64,000 nt of DNA. Source: Mycobacterium sp. SM1 (lineage in GTDB: Bacteria > Actinomycetota > Actinomycetes > Mycobacteriales > Mycobacteriaceae). Of the stretch, positions 9,439 through 18,885 are shown piece by piece. The stretch spans positions 124,001 to 188,000 of the forward strand of contig NZ_JAFLNH010000001.1 in NCBI RefSeq assembly GCF_018361265.1, given 5' to 3'. Below the pieces are notes generated by a model. That model did no database searches, was not told where the DNA came from, and saw only the letters and a program-made list of their open reading frames with translations. A program made the position numbers and the translations under genes. Position 1 is the first letter of the stretch. Each line of letters opens with the position of its first letter.

Positions 9439-10554
9439 TCAGACCCGGCTGAGGTGCGCGCGCAGTGCCGAGACCAGCTCACGGGTGGCGGCCGCGCTGC
9501 CACCCCCGAGCTGGAACAAGCTGGCAAAACCATGGGTCATCGATCCCATCACGCGCAGATCGACCGCGGTTCCCGCGGTGCGCAGCGCCGTCGCGTATTG
9601 CGCCCCTTCGTCGCGCAGCGGATCAAAGCCCGCGATCGCGATCAACGCCGGCGCCAGCCCGGCGAGGGTGTCGGCCCGCAGCGGGGACACCCGCGGGTCA
9701 GCCGGGTCGATCCCCGACCCGGCCAGGTATTGGGCGTGAAACCAGTCGATGTCGTGTTTGGTCAGCAGAAACCCGTCGGAGAACAAGCACAGCGAGCGGG
9801 TGCGCGCGGTAAAGTCGGTTCGCGGGTAAAGCAGCCACTGCAGCGCCGGGCCCGGAGCGGCGTCATCGCGGGCGCGCTGCGCCACCACGGCCGCCAGGTT
9901 GCCGCCCGCGCTGTCGCCGCCCACTGCCACCCGGGAATCCGCGCCAAGTTCGGCCGCGTGCTCGCTTGCCCATCGAAAGGCCGCGTAGGCGTCCTCGACC
10001 GCCGCCGGCGCCGGGTGCTCGGGGCCCAGCCGGTAATCGATCGACAACACCTGTACGCCGGCGTCGCGACAGGTCAGCCGGCACAGCGCGTCATGGGTGT
10101 CCAGGTCACCCAGGGCCCAGCCACCGCCGTGGTAGAAGACCAGCAACGGCGTCGGCGCGGTGCCGGGTGGGCAGTAGTGCCGGGCCCGGATCGCACCTGC
10201 CGGGCCGGGCAGCGACACCTCGTTCACCGCGACGTGGATCTGCGGGCCGGGAAGCACCGCCGACAGCTCCCGCAGCGCGGCCCGGGCCAGGGCGGGATCC
10301 TCGTCGCGCACCAAGCCGTCGATGCCGAACATCCGCAACCCCGACAGCATCACCTGCAGCGTGGGATCCAGCGTGTTGCCGTCGATGGTGATCGAGCGGG
10401 CCCCGAGCAGCAGCCGTCTAGCACGCTCCGGGATCCGCGGAAGCGCCCGGACGCCAACGCTGATTGCGGTGCGCTGCACGCGATCTGGCAGGCGGATCGG
10501 TGCGCGCGGCATCCTGAGCTGCCGTTCCGGCATGCCTCGCAGACTTCGTATCAT
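9439..10554 (-). CDS. lipN: Carboxylesterase/lipase LipN (HSL family)
   Basis: Hormone-sensitive-lipase-type esterase that hydrolyses short-chain acyl esters. The 371 residues carry the oxyanion-hole HGGGW motif (142-146), the nucleophile box GDSAGG with Ser215, an Asp in the AGFDPLRDEG segment and a His in SMTHGF, completing the catalytic triad. I chose the ATG at 10554 because it aligns with M. tuberculosis LipN; an upstream extension would run through the divergent pseudogene. Its ATG and the ATG of the opposite-strand pseudogene share a CATG, which is unusually tight for divergent genes. Confidence 0.93.
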   Translation of the reverse strand: MIRSLRGMPERQLRMPRAPIRLPDRVQRTAISVGVRALPRIPERARRLLLGARSITIDGNTLDPTLQVMLSGLRMFGIDGLVRDEDPALARAALRELSAVLPGPQIHVAVNEVSLPGPAGAIRARHYCPPGTAPTPLLVFYHGGGWALGDLDTHDALCRLTCRDAGVQVLSIDYRLGPEHPAPAAVEDAYAAFRWASEHAAELGADSRVAVGGDSAGGNLAAVVAQRARDDAAPGPALQWLLYPRTDFTARTRSLCLFSDGFLLTKHDIDWFHAQYLAGSGIDPADPRVSPLRADTLAGLAPALIAIAGFDPLRDEGAQYATALRTAGTAVDLRVMGSMTHGFASLFQLGGGSAAATRELVSALRAHLSRV

Positions 10555-10842
10555 GGCCGTTCCCTTAGTCACGCTGAACGACGGTAACTCGATCCCCAGC
10601 GTTGGGTACGGTGTTTTCAAGAGTCCACCCGAGCAGGCCGGGGGCATCGTCGGCTCGGTAATCTCGGTAATATCGTGATCCCCAGGTCGGTGAACCCATC
10701 GCGGATCGCGAGCAACTTCGAGGCGTTCGATGAGGCGTTCGATTTCGAGCTGAGCCCCAACGAGACGGCGTCGATCTCCTCGCCCGGCGGCGGAACCCGG
10801 CTTGGTCCCAACCCATGGACGGTCCCTTTCACAGGCAGGTGA
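10553..10842 (+). pseudogene. Internally deleted aldo/keto reductase
   Basis: The first 40 or so codons encode the start of an aldo/keto reductase (VPLVTLNDGNSIPSVGYGVFKSPPEQA) and then hit TGA at 10676-10678. In a different frame, 10675-10842 encodes the end of the same family (VIPRSVNPSRIASNFEAF, then [15 protein letters not shown], then stop). The roughly 200 residues in between, including the catalytic tetrad, are missing. The C-terminal part also carries a 12-bp duplication (10720-10743). The stop overlaps the ATG of the intact reductase (TGATG), the remains of a coupled tandem gene pair. Confidence 0.88.
10720..10743. repeat. 12-bp tandem duplication in the reductase pseudogene
   Basis: GAGGCGTTCGAT occurs twice in tandem and duplicates Glu-Ala-Phe-Asp in the C-terminal remnant of the reductase. 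It is in frame and reads as replication slippage in a gene no longer under selection. Confidence 0.9.
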
Positions 10843-11693
10843 TGACGTTGACGGGCGAGTCGGGCGCTACCGTCCCCTCCATTGCACTCAACGACGAGAA
10901 CACGATGCCCGTGCTCGGTCTCGGCGTCGCCGAGTTGTCGGACACCGAAACCGAACGCGCGGTGTCGGCGGCCCTGCAAAGCGGCTGTCGGCTCATCGAC
11001 ACCGCGGCGGTTTATGGCAACGAAGCCGCGGTGGGCCGCGCGATCGCGGCCTCTGGGATTCCGCGCGCCGAACTTTTCGTCACCACCAAGCTGGCCACCG
11101 CCGACCAGGGCTTCGTCACCTCCCAGGAAGCCTGCAAGGCGAGCCTGGAACGGTTGGGCCTGGATTATGTCGACCTGTATCTGATTCACTGGCCGGCCCC
11201 GCAGCTAGGCAAGTATGTGGACAGCTTCGGCGGGCTGATTCAATGCCGCGGGAACGGGTTGGCCCGCTCGATCGGGGTGGCGAACTTCACCGCGGAGCAG
11301 CTGTCGACCGTCATCGACCTGACCTTCGTCACGCCGGCGGTCAACCAGATCGAACTGCATCCGCTGCTCAGCCAGGCCGAGCTGCGTCAGTCTAACGCCC
11401 AGCACAATGTCGTCACCCAGGCCTACAGCCCGCTCGCGCTGGGCAGGCTGCTGGACAACCCGACGGTGACATCCATCGCCGCCGAGTACGGGCGCACACC
11501 GGCTCAGGTCCTCATCCGGTGGAACCTGCAGCTGGGTGACGCGGTTGTCTTCCGCTCGGCCCAACCGGAGCGCATCGCCAGCAACGCTGATGTGTTCGAT
11601 TTCGAGTTGGCCGCCGAACACATGCAGGCGCTCAATGGCCTGAACAACGGCACCCGGGTGCGAGAGGACCCGCTGACCTTCACCGGCGCCTAA
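10842..11693 (+). CDS. NADPH-dependent aldo/keto reductase (Rv2971-like)
   Basis: Reduces aldehydes and ketones with NADPH in the cytoplasm. The 283-residue protein keeps the catalytic tetrad Asp53, Tyr58, Lys83 and His116 ([22 protein letters not shown]) and a C-terminal NADPH-binding segment ([11 protein letters not shown]). I chose the ATG at 10842, which overlaps the pseudogene stop and aligns with Rv2971. An in-frame ATG 27 bases upstream lies inside the pseudogene. The gene converges on the HNH gene and their stop codons overlap by four bases. Confidence 0.93.
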   Translation: MTLTGESGATVPSIALNDENTMPVLGLGVAELSDTETERAVSAALQSGCRLIDTAAVYGNEAAVGRAIAASGIPRAELFVTTKLATADQGFVTSQEACKASLERLGLDYVDLYLIHWPAPQLGKYVDSFGGLIQCRGNGLARSIGVANFTAEQLSTVIDLTFVTPAVNQIELHPLLSQAELRQSNAQHNVVTQAYSPLALGRLLDNPTVTSIAAEYGRTPAQVLIRWNLQLGDAVVFRSAQPERIASNADVFDFELAAEHMQALNGLNNGTRVREDPLTFTGA

Positions 11694-12403
11694 CCCGTCG
11701 GGCAGGTGGACGCGGCGCGGCGTAACACCTCCGCGGACGGCTGGTCGACCGGCAGCGCATAGCCGCGCAGGACGGCGATGTACTGCATGCCGTACTGGCA
11801 CCAAAAGGCGCTGTTGGGGGGCATCCACAGCGCGGGCTGCGAATCTCCTTTGTCCTGGTTGGCCTGGCCGGCGACGGCCAACAAATTGGCCGGATCGTTG
11901 GCGAAGCGCACCCGCCGCGGATACGGCCAGTCGTAGGCTCCCATGTCCCAGGCGTACGCCAGCGGCACGATGTGGTCGATCTGCACCGACGCACCGGTCC
12001 CGGCGCCGCGCTGAAAGGCGATCGTGGCATTGGTGTATGGATCGTGCAGCGTGCCGCTGGCCACGGCATCCGGACAGCGTTTGACCGACACATACGTCTT
12101 GTCGACGAGATCGCGGTTGAGAATGTCATCGCGGGTGTCGCAGTCGTTGTGCCCGCCGGGCGCGTCATTGTCATCGGTCCATGCCTCACCGAATGCGGCC
12201 CTGCGGTAGTCGTAACGGCGGATCCGCGACGGCACCACGACAATCCCGGCGAGCACGTCAGCGCCGGGTTGAACCGTCGGGACATCGGCCCGCGCGGCAA
12301 ACTCCTTGGCGCGCTCACCCGCCGAGGAGGTCACCACCTGATAGGCGACTACCAGCGCGAGCACCGCGAGCGCCGACAGCCACAGCAGCGTCTTACGGGT
12401 CAT
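11690..12403 (-). CDS. Exported HNH-endonuclease family protein (DUF1524, Rv2972c-like)
   Basis: Protein of 237 residues, the same length as Rv2972c. It begins with [20 protein letters not shown], a signal peptide or membrane anchor, and contains a DUF1524/HNH-like motif ([16 protein letters not shown], with a DPANLLAV segment downstream), suggesting a secreted or surface nuclease. Catalytic activity is inferred from family. Its ATG overlaps the stop of a repeat-encoded peptide from the MIRU unit upstream, which also supplies a GGAG ribosome-binding site. Confidence 0.87.
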   Translation of the reverse strand: MTRKTLLWLSALAVLALVVAYQVVTSSAGERAKEFAARADVPTVQPGADVLAGIVVVPSRIRRYDYRRAAFGEAWTDDNDAPGGHNDCDTRDDILNRDLVDKTYVSVKRCPDAVASGTLHDPYTNATIAFQRGAGTGASVQIDHIVPLAYAWDMGAYDWPYPRRVRFANDPANLLAVAGQANQDKGDSQPALWMPPNSAFWCQYGMQYIAVLRGYALPVDQPSAEVLRRAASTCPTG

Positions 12404-12456
12404 CGGCGCCGCTCCTGCGCATCGCTTCGCTTCGCATCGTCGCCGGCAGGCCTCAT
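12400..12456 (-). repeat. Single MIRU-type unit between recG and the HNH gene, encoding an 18-residue mini-ORF
   Basis: The unit reads, on the minus strand, as an ATG-started frame encoding [18 protein letters not shown] followed by TGA. That TGA overlaps the ATG of the HNH gene (ATGA), and the mini-ORF begins a few bases after the recG stop at 12462. It matches the mycobacterial interspersed repetitive unit (MIRU) pattern of insertion at overlapping start/stop sites, with an internal GGAGCGGCGCC Shine-Dalgarno-like core placed just before the next gene. Confidence 0.8.
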
Positions 12457-12461
12457 CAGCG

Positions 12462-14714
12462 TCATAGCTTGTCCAAGTACTCGATACGGTCCGCGTCGGT
12501 GAATCGCGCCGCCAGCAGCGCCAATCCGGGGTGCGCCGGCTCGTCGGCATAGGTTCGGGTGCAAAACTCCCGCGCCGCCTCAATGACCTCCCGGTGATCG
12601 GCCAGGGACAACAGTCGCAGCGTGAATGCGCGACCGGACTGCCTGTGGCCCAACACGTCTCCTTCGCGGCGTTCTTTGAGGTCTAACTCGGCAAGCGCGA
12701 ACCCATCCAGCGTCTCGGCGACGGCGCGCACCCGCCGACCGGCGGCGGATTCCGGTGCCGCCCAGGTAGCCAGCAAACACAGGCCCGGGTGTACGCCCCG
12801 ACCGATGCGACCCCGCAACTGATGCAACTGACTGACGCCGAACCGGTCGGCGTCCATCACCAGCATGACGGTGGCGTTGGGGACGTCGACGCCGACCTCG
12901 ATGACCGTGGTGCACACCAGCACGTCGATCTCCCCGGCGCGGAACGCGGCCATGACGGCATCCTTCTCCTCGGCGGGCAGCCTCCCATGCATGAGCCCCA
13001 GCCGCAGGCCCGCCAGCTCACGACTGCGCAGCCGCGCGAACAACTCTTCGGCGGTCACCGAGGGCCTGCCGCCTTGTGCTATCGGGCCGGCGTCGTCGCT
13101 CTCATCGATGCGGGGCGCCACCACATAGGCCTGACGCCCCTCGGCGACCTCCTCTTTGATGCGCTGCCAAGCACGGTCGAGCCACGCCGGCTTGTCCCTG
13201 ACGAAGATCGCTCTGGTGGTGATCGGTTGGCGTCCCCCGGGAAGTTCACGCAACGTCGAGGTTTCCAGGTCACCGTACACGGTAAGCGCGACCGTGCGCG
13301 GTATCGGCGTCGCGGTCATCACCAGCAGGTGCGGTGTGATTCCTTCCGCCTTAGCGCGCAATCTATCTCGTTGCTCGACACCGAACCGGTGTTGCTCGTC
13401 GACGACAACCATGCCCAGTCGGTGGAACTCGACCGCGTCGTGCAGCAGCGCGTGAGTGCCAACCACGATTCCAACCTGGCCGCTGCTGATCTCGGCGCGG
13501 ACACGTTTTTTCTCGCCCGGCGTCATCGAACCGGTGAGCAGCGCCACCCGGATCGCACCGTCGGCTTCGCCACGCCCGTCACCCGCGCCCAGTGGGCCGA
13601 GTATCTCGGTGATTGATCGGATGTGTTGGCCAGCAAGCACTTCCGTTGGAGCCAGCAGCGCGCATTGATAGCCTGCGTCGACCATCTGCAGCATTGCCAG
13701 CACGGCCACGATCGTCTTTCCCGACCCCACCTCGCCCTGAAGCAGGCGGTTCATCGGCCGGGTGGCCGCGAGTTCGGCTGCGAGCACTTCAAGTACGTCG
13801 CGCTGACCCGATGTCAGCTCGAACGGCAGGCTCCGCAACAACTTTTGAGCAACCCCGTTCGACCGTGGCCGTGCCGATGGGCCGGATTGCGATAATTCGC
13901 CGTGCCGGCGCGCGACCAGCGCCCACTGCAGGCCCACGGCCTCGTCGAAAGTCAGCCGCTCGCGGGCACGTTGGCGTTCTGTTTCGCTCTCACCGAGGTG
14001 GATGGCGCGCAACGCCTCATCTTCGGAGATCAGGCCGCGCTCCGAACGCACCGCTTCCGGCAGGGGGTCGGGCACCGGGTCGAGCACCTCGAGCACCTGG
14101 CGCACGCAGGCGAAGATATCCCAGCTCTGCAGTTTCGTGCTGGCCGGATAAATCGGGTAACAGCGGCGCTGGAACGCCTCCAGCAGCACCGCACCGCTGA
14201 CGGCTTGCGATGCTTCGGCGATGCTGCGCAGCGACGCGCTGCCGCGGTTCTTCCCGTCCGGCGAATCCAGGACAAGGTAGGCAGGGTGTGTCAGCTGCAT
14301 GGCGCCCCGAAAGAAACCCACCTGCCCGGATAACATCACCTTGGTCCCGCGGGTGAGCTGGCGCTTGATCCATTTCGGATGAAAGAATGTGGCGGTCACC
14401 TTCCGTCGCCCGGACCCAACGCTGATAACCAGGTATTCGTCGTCCTGCGGCGTCTTTTTGCCGGGGTTGCTGCGGTATCGCCGTTTCCTCGTGATGGGCC
14501 GCACTTCGGCGCTGGTGATCACGTCGACAAGGGTGATGTGCTCGCCGGCTTGGGGGAGCTCATCGCCGGCGCCGCGCACCGCCGCGCCCTCCACATAGCT
14601 GCGCGGGTAGTGCCGCAGCAGGTCGTCGACGGTGCGGATACCGAACACCTCGTCGAGAGACTCGGCGGCCTTGGCGCCGATGACGAAGTCCAGCCGATCG
14701 CTCAGCGCCACCAC
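12462..14714 (-). CDS. recG: ATP-dependent DNA helicase RecG
   Basis: Branch-migration helicase that regresses stalled replication forks and processes recombination intermediates. The 750 residues contain an N-terminal wedge/OB domain, then helicase motif I GEVGSGKT (327-334), Walker B-like DEQHRFG, motif III TATPIPRT, and the C-terminal motifs TTVIEVGVDVPNAT and QLHQLRGRIGRG. Length and order are standard. The GTG start at 14712-14714 lies two bases from the end of the upstream DhaL-domain gene. One MIRU unit separates it from the downstream HNH gene. Confidence 0.97.
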   Translation of the reverse strand: MVALSDRLDFVIGAKAAESLDEVFGIRTVDDLLRHYPRSYVEGAAVRGAGDELPQAGEHITLVDVITSAEVRPITRKRRYRSNPGKKTPQDDEYLVISVGSGRRKVTATFFHPKWIKRQLTRGTKVMLSGQVGFFRGAMQLTHPAYLVLDSPDGKNRGSASLRSIAEASQAVSGAVLLEAFQRRCYPIYPASTKLQSWDIFACVRQVLEVLDPVPDPLPEAVRSERGLISEDEALRAIHLGESETERQRARERLTFDEAVGLQWALVARRHGELSQSGPSARPRSNGVAQKLLRSLPFELTSGQRDVLEVLAAELAATRPMNRLLQGEVGSGKTIVAVLAMLQMVDAGYQCALLAPTEVLAGQHIRSITEILGPLGAGDGRGEADGAIRVALLTGSMTPGEKKRVRAEISSGQVGIVVGTHALLHDAVEFHRLGMVVVDEQHRFGVEQRDRLRAKAEGITPHLLVMTATPIPRTVALTVYGDLETSTLRELPGGRQPITTRAIFVRDKPAWLDRAWQRIKEEVAEGRQAYVVAPRIDESDDAGPIAQGGRPSVTAEELFARLRSRELAGLRLGLMHGRLPAEEKDAVMAAFRAGEIDVLVCTTVIEVGVDVPNATVMLVMDADRFGVSQLHQLRGRIGRGVHPGLCLLATWAAPESAAGRRVRAVAETLDGFALAELDLKERREGDVLGHRQSGRAFTLRLLSLADHREVIEAAREFCTRTYADEPAHPGLALLAARFTDADRIEYLDKL

Positions 14715-14716
14715 GG

Positions 14717-16462
14717 CTACTCCACCCCGATCACAAGAGCGTCACCACGGTGGCCGGTGCGGTAGGTCACCAGCTCGGTGCCCGGATGACGATCATGCAG
14801 GTGGTTCGCGACAACGGATTCGATGACGGCGGCTTGCGCTCCGGCGCCGGCGCCAATCAGCACGGTCAGCAGCTCGCCGCCCGCCGCCAGCAACAGATCG
14901 ATCAGGCCGGTGGCCGCCGCGGTGACATCCGGCCGCACAATCACCACCTCGTCGCCCGCGATGCCCAGGGCGTCGCCGGGTCCGCACGGCCCGGCCCAGG
15001 TCAGCGCCTTCTCCGTCGCGACCCGCACCGAACCATGCCGGGTGGCGCTGGCGGCACGGGCCATGGCGTAACCGTCGTCGACCGCCCGCCGGTGCGGCTC
15101 GTGCACCGCCAGCGCCGCCAACCCCTGCACCATCGACCCCGTTGGCAACGGCACCACGTCGATGCCCCGACCGATGGCGGCCGCGCACCCGGCCGCCAGT
15201 TCGTCAGCGGGCACGTAGCCGTTGGGCAACACCATCACCTGCGCGGCGCCGGTGTCCACCACAACACGTAAGAGCTGCGCGGCGTCCACCACGGCGGCCG
15301 GGTCCGCGGCCTCGGGATCCGGGCGCAGCACGACGGCGCCCTCCCCGGCGAACAGCTCGGCGGCACCATCGCCGTCGACGACCGCGACTATGGCTCGTTC
15401 GTGGGCTCGTTCGTGGGCTCGTTCGTGGGCTCGTTCGCGGGTCCGACCGCCCGGTGGTGGCCGGCGGACAGCGCCGGTCAGCGCCGAGATCTGGATCTGG
15501 CGGGGGCTGCCGAACGCCAAGCCGGCCTCCACGGCGGCGCCGGCGTCGTCGGTATGCACGTGCACCGAGTAGCCGTCCTCGCCGCCAGAGGCCTGGGAGG
15601 TGGATGTCGCGATGGCGACCGAATCGCCGAGCAGCCCGAGCCGTTCCCGTAGCGCATCCGCCCCGGCCGCGTCGCAACCGTCCAGCAGGTACATCACCTC
15701 GAATTGGGGAGTGGGTTGGCCGGCGGCATCGGGCGCGGAGCGGCGGGGCGCGGGCTGATACACCGGGCGGGCCGCCGGCCGGGCGGTGATCGTCGCGCAC
15801 AGCGCGTCCAGCAGGACCAGCAGGCCCCGCCCTCCGGCGTCGACCACTCCCGCCTCGGCGAGGACGTCGAGCTGCTCGGGGGTTTTCTCCAGCGCGATGA
15901 GCGCGGCATCACCGGCGGCCGTGACCGCGCGGGCCAGCCCCTCGCCGTCTGCTGCGCACCGCTCGACGGCGTCGGCCGCCGCCCGGATCACCGAGACGAT
16001 TGTCCCCGGGATTTCCCGCCCGCCCATCGACGCGATCGCCAGATCGACACCGTGCCGCAGCGCCGCCCCGAGGACACCCGCGTCAACATGGGCCAGCTCA
16101 CCGCCGGCGTCGGCGGCGGCGCTCGCGGTGACGTCTGCGATACCCCGCAGGATCTGCGACAAGATGACGCCGGAGTTGCCGCGGGCGCCGTTGAGGGCAC
16201 CGGTCGCCAGGGCGGCCGCCACCCGCGCGACGTCTGCCGAGCAGGCCTCCGCACCGGCCTCGACCACCGCGGCGCGCATCGTGAACAGCATGTTTGTTCC
16301 GGTGTCGCAGTCAGCGACCGGAAAGACGTTGAGCCGGTTGATCTCGTCAATGTGGGTGATCAGCTCTTTGACGGCCGTGTACGCCCAGTCCCGCAGCGCG
16401 GCAGCGTCTAACAGACGATCCGGTGACACCGCACCGGTACCGCCCCGAGCCCCCACTCGCAC
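14717..16462 (-). CDS. DhaL-domain (DAK phosphatase/fatty-acid-kinase-like) protein, FakA/YloV family
   Basis: Protein of 581 residues with an N-terminal DhaL nucleotide-binding domain: NVFPVADCDTGTNM holds the Asp51-x-Asp53-Thr-Gly metal motif, followed by GARGNSGVILSQ. The middle and C-terminal DegV-associated domains match FakA/YloV proteins, which phosphorylate fatty acids with a DegV partner in Firmicutes. The activity in mycobacteria is inferred. In M. tuberculosis the locus is annotated as two pieces (Rv2974c and Rv2975c); here one frame is continuous. Residues about 342-357 are a Glu-Arg-Ala-His tandem repeat from a 12-bp unit. A strong AGGAGGTGA precedes the GTG start. Confidence 0.88.
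   Translation of the reverse strand: MRVGARGGTGAVSPDRLLDAAALRDWAYTAVKELITHIDEINRLNVFPVADCDTGTNMLFTMRAAVVEAGAEACSADVARVAAALATGALNGARGNSGVILSQILRGIADVTASAAADAGGELAHVDAGVLGAALRHGVDLAIASMGGREIPGTIVSVIRAAADAVERCAADGEGLARAVTAAGDAALIALEKTPEQLDVLAEAGVVDAGGRGLLVLLDALCATITARPAARPVYQPAPRRSAPDAAGQPTPQFEVMYLLDGCDAAGADALRERLGLLGDSVAIATSTSQASGGEDGYSVHVHTDDAGAAVEAGLAFGSPRQIQISALTGAVRRPPPGGRTRERAHERAHERAHERAIVAVVDGDGAAELFAGEGAVVLRPDPEAADPAAVVDAAQLLRVVVDTGAAQVMVLPNGYVPADELAAGCAAAIGRGIDVVPLPTGSMVQGLAALAVHEPHRRAVDDGYAMARAASATRHGSVRVATEKALTWAGPCGPGDALGIAGDEVVIVRPDVTAAATGLIDLLLAAGGELLTVLIGAGAGAQAAVIESVVANHLHDRHPGTELVTYRTGHRGDALVIGVE
15392..15439. repeat. 12-bp tandem repeat, four copies, in the DhaL-domain gene
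   Basis: The unit GGCTCGTTCGTG occurs four times, the last copy with one change, and encodes a Glu-Arg-Ala-His repeat in the linker between domains. It is in frame, so length variation would be tolerated. Confidence 0.92.
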
Positions 16463-16552
16463 TCACCTCCTCACACTGCCGCCGGTGGGGCCAGCCTAGC
16501 CACCGAAGCCGACCTCGACAGCTCACAGCGGGTGCCTTCGGTGCGCGCCATT

Positions 16553-16582
16553 TTGGCGCTCGCCCCCACCGACGGCTATGCT
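16553..16582 (+). promoter_or_regulatory. Candidate promoter for rpmB
   Basis: TTGGCG at 16553-16558 and TATGCT at 16577-16582 are separated by 18 bases, a plausible SigA-type promoter. The following 5' region of about 120 bases contains GC-rich inverted segments before the rpmB ribosome-binding site. Prediction by eye only. Confidence 0.45.
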
Positions 16583-16708
16583 GGTGGGGTTGCCGTGGCG
16601 CCCGGAGCAGGGGCTCCAGCAACGGGCCCGCGACGGCGCGGGCCGATCCGGCACGATGGCGAGCAGGCCAACGACACGGCCCCGAGCAGGCGATCCGAGG
16701 AGTTAGAC

Positions 16709-16903
16709 ATGGCAGCCGTGTGCGATATCTGCGGGAAGCGTCCGGGATTCGGCAAGTCGGTATCACACTCCCACCGCCGGACCAGCCGCCGCTGGAACCC
16801 CAATATCCAAACCGTGCACGCCGTGACCCGCCCGGGCGGCAACAAGCGGCGGATCAACGTCTGCACCTCCTGCCTCAAGGCCGGAAAAGTCACCCGCGGG
16901 TAG
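16709..16903 (+). CDS. rpmB: 50S ribosomal protein L28 (zinc-binding form)
   Basis: Large-subunit ribosomal protein of 64 residues. It starts MAAVCDICGKRPGFG and ends with NVCTSCLKAGKVTRG, so both CxxC pairs of the zinc-binding (C+) form are present, with the SHSHRRTSRRWNPN core between them. The ribosome-binding site GAGGAG lies seven bases before the ATG. It is transcribed divergently from the DhaL-domain gene and convergently with ung. Confidence 0.96.
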   Translation: MAAVCDICGKRPGFGKSVSHSHRRTSRRWNPNIQTVHAVTRPGGNKRRINVCTSCLKAGKVTRG

Positions 16904-17048
16904 CGATGCGCACCGGCGGGCACCCGCGTCGGCACTCCGCGGGCGGCACGCCGGTGGATGTTCGCTCACCGTGCCGGCACGGCCACGGGCCCGTCGCATG
17001 ACAAGCGTCGCACGAGAACCGTTGTTGTGCAACACAATCAGCACCGCG

Positions 17049-17732
17049 CTACGGCAAACGCCAATCGATCGGCTCGGCACCCAGCCCGGCCAGCAACTCG
17101 TTGGCGCGACTAAACGGCCGCGAACCGAAAAAACCGCGGGACGCCGATAACGGCGAGGGATGCGCTGATTCGATCGTCACACACTCACCCCTGGCCAGCA
17201 TCGGTTTCAGCGTCGAGGCGTCACGGCCCCACAAGATGGCCACCATCGGCTGCCGACGGTCCACCAGCGCGCGAATGGCGCACTCGGTAACCGGCTCCCA
17301 GCCCTTGCCGCGATGCGACGCCGGGCTGCCGGGCTGCACCGTCAGCACCCGGTTGAGCAACATCACCCCCCGCTGCGCCCAGGGCGTCAGATCTCCCGAC
17401 GACGGCAACGGATAGCCGAGATCACTGGCATACTCGGCGAAAATGTTCTCCAAACTGCGCGGCAGCGGCCGCACCTGCGGAGCCACCGAGAAGCTCAACC
17501 CCACCGCGTGCCCCGGTGTCGGATAGGGGTCTTGGCCGACGATCAGCACCCGCACCTGATCGAATGGAAAGGTAAAGGCGCGCAACACATTCTTCCCGGA
17601 AGGAAGGTAGCCCCGGCCGGCTGCGATCTCGCCGCGCAAGAACTGACCCATCCGGGCGACCTGGGTGCCGACCGGCTCGAGCGCACGCGCCCAGCCCGCA
17701 TCGACGAGCTCACTGAGCGGACGTGCGGTCAT
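17049..17732 (-). CDS. ung: Uracil-DNA glycosylase (family 1)
   Basis: Excises uracil from DNA in base excision repair. The 227 residues include the catalytic water-activating motif [17 protein letters not shown] with Asp68 and the C-terminal HPSPLS motif with His191. The ATG at 17732 gives the same length as the M. tuberculosis enzyme; the open frame extends further upstream, but into thiL. The start lies close to the thiL stop, so the two may be co-transcribed. Confidence 0.97.
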   Translation of the reverse strand: MTARPLSELVDAGWARALEPVGTQVARMGQFLRGEIAAGRGYLPSGKNVLRAFTFPFDQVRVLIVGQDPYPTPGHAVGLSFSVAPQVRPLPRSLENIFAEYASDLGYPLPSSGDLTPWAQRGVMLLNRVLTVQPGSPASHRGKGWEPVTECAIRALVDRRQPMVAILWGRDASTLKPMLARGECVTIESAHPSPLSASRGFFGSRPFSRANELLAGLGAEPIDWRLP

Positions 17733-17782
17733 GGGGCTCCCTCCCGTCCGCGCGGCGCTCTGGGCATATCGGGTCACCTGCT

Positions 17783-18751
17783 TCAGGCTAGCGATCCGAA
17801 GGACTGCCAACCCGCATACCCGTGCCACTCCTTGCCGTCGACGAGCACCCGGGGCGGGCCGTCAAGAACCCGCCCGATGACGCGCCAGCCGGCCGGTACC
17901 CGGTCGGCGAACGCCGCAGCCAGCGCGTGGTCCTCTCCCCCGGTCAGCACCCACGCCCACGGATCGGTGCCCACCGCCTCGGCGGCCGCCAGCAACGGCT
18001 GGCACTCCGGCGCCAGTCCCTCGGTGCTCAGGTCCACGCCCACGGCGGAGGCCGCCGCGAGGTGGCGCAGATCGGCCACCAGGCCGTCGGAGACATCGAT
18101 CATCGCCTGCGCTCCGGCCTCGGCGGCGACCCGACCCTGCCCATAAGGCGGCCGCGGCACCAGGTGGCGGCGGCGCAGGTCGTCAAATCCTTCAATTCCC
18201 TTGCTCCACAATGCATATCCAGCGGCAGAGCGACCGAGCTCGCCGGCGAGCGCGATCACCGAGCCGGGCCGCGCACCGGACCGCAGCACCGGCGGGCGTC
18301 CGGGCAGATCACCCAGCGCGGTCACCGCCACCACCCACTGCGGGCAGCTGACCAGATCGCCACCCACAATGCCGGCCCCGATCCGCTCCGCTTCCTCCCA
18401 CATCCCATCCGCCAGCGCGCTCACCAGCCCCGCGGGGGTGTCGGGGGGCGCACCGAAGGCGACAACAAAGGCGGTGGCCCGCGCGCCCATCGCCTCGATG
18501 TCGGCAGCGTTTTGTGCGATGGATTTACGGCCCACGCTATGCGGCGTCGACCAGTCCAGCCGGAAATGGCGGTCCTGCACGAGCATATCCGTCGACACCA
18601 GCGTGCGACCGCCGTCGGCGTATACCATGGCCGCGTCGTCCCCCGGCCCGATCGCCACCGCGGCGGGCTGGCGACGCCCCGCCAACAGCCGCTCGATCAT
18701 GCCGAACTCACCAAGCTCACCGAGGGTGAGACCGCGCTCACCGCTGCTCAC
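17783..18751 (-). CDS. thiL: Thiamine-monophosphate kinase
   Basis: Phosphorylates thiamine monophosphate to the active cofactor thiamine diphosphate. The 322 residues show GPGDDAAM near residue 40, [10 protein letters not shown], the [10 protein letters not shown] motif, [10 protein letters not shown] and the ATP/Mg-binding [12 protein letters not shown] segment, typical of the PurM-like ThiL family. The start is a GTG at 18751. A DUF3515 gene is divergent upstream and ung follows downstream. Confidence 0.95.
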   Translation of the reverse strand: MSSGERGLTLGELGEFGMIERLLAGRRQPAAVAIGPGDDAAMVYADGGRTLVSTDMLVQDRHFRLDWSTPHSVGRKSIAQNAADIEAMGARATAFVVAFGAPPDTPAGLVSALADGMWEEAERIGAGIVGGDLVSCPQWVVAVTALGDLPGRPPVLRSGARPGSVIALAGELGRSAAGYALWSKGIEGFDDLRRRHLVPRPPYGQGRVAAEAGAQAMIDVSDGLVADLRHLAAASAVGVDLSTEGLAPECQPLLAAAEAVGTDPWAWVLTGGEDHALAAAFADRVPAGWRVIGRVLDGPPRVLVDGKEWHGYAGWQSFGSLA

Positions 18752-18885
18752 ACCGCCTCCTTGCCCGCCGGCGGCCGGCGAGATGTCGAGATATCAGGGT
18801 GGGTTTCCCGGCGCCGACTCGGGCAGTGTAAGGCGGCCGGGCAGGCGCCCGGCACGGGCCGGCGCGCAGAGCTGGAGGTGACACG

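Noticed and set aside
17783..18751. TPP riboswitch near thiL
   Set aside because: No CUGAGA-containing THI-box pattern is visible in the short leader, and the gene is divergent from its neighbour within about 130 bases.
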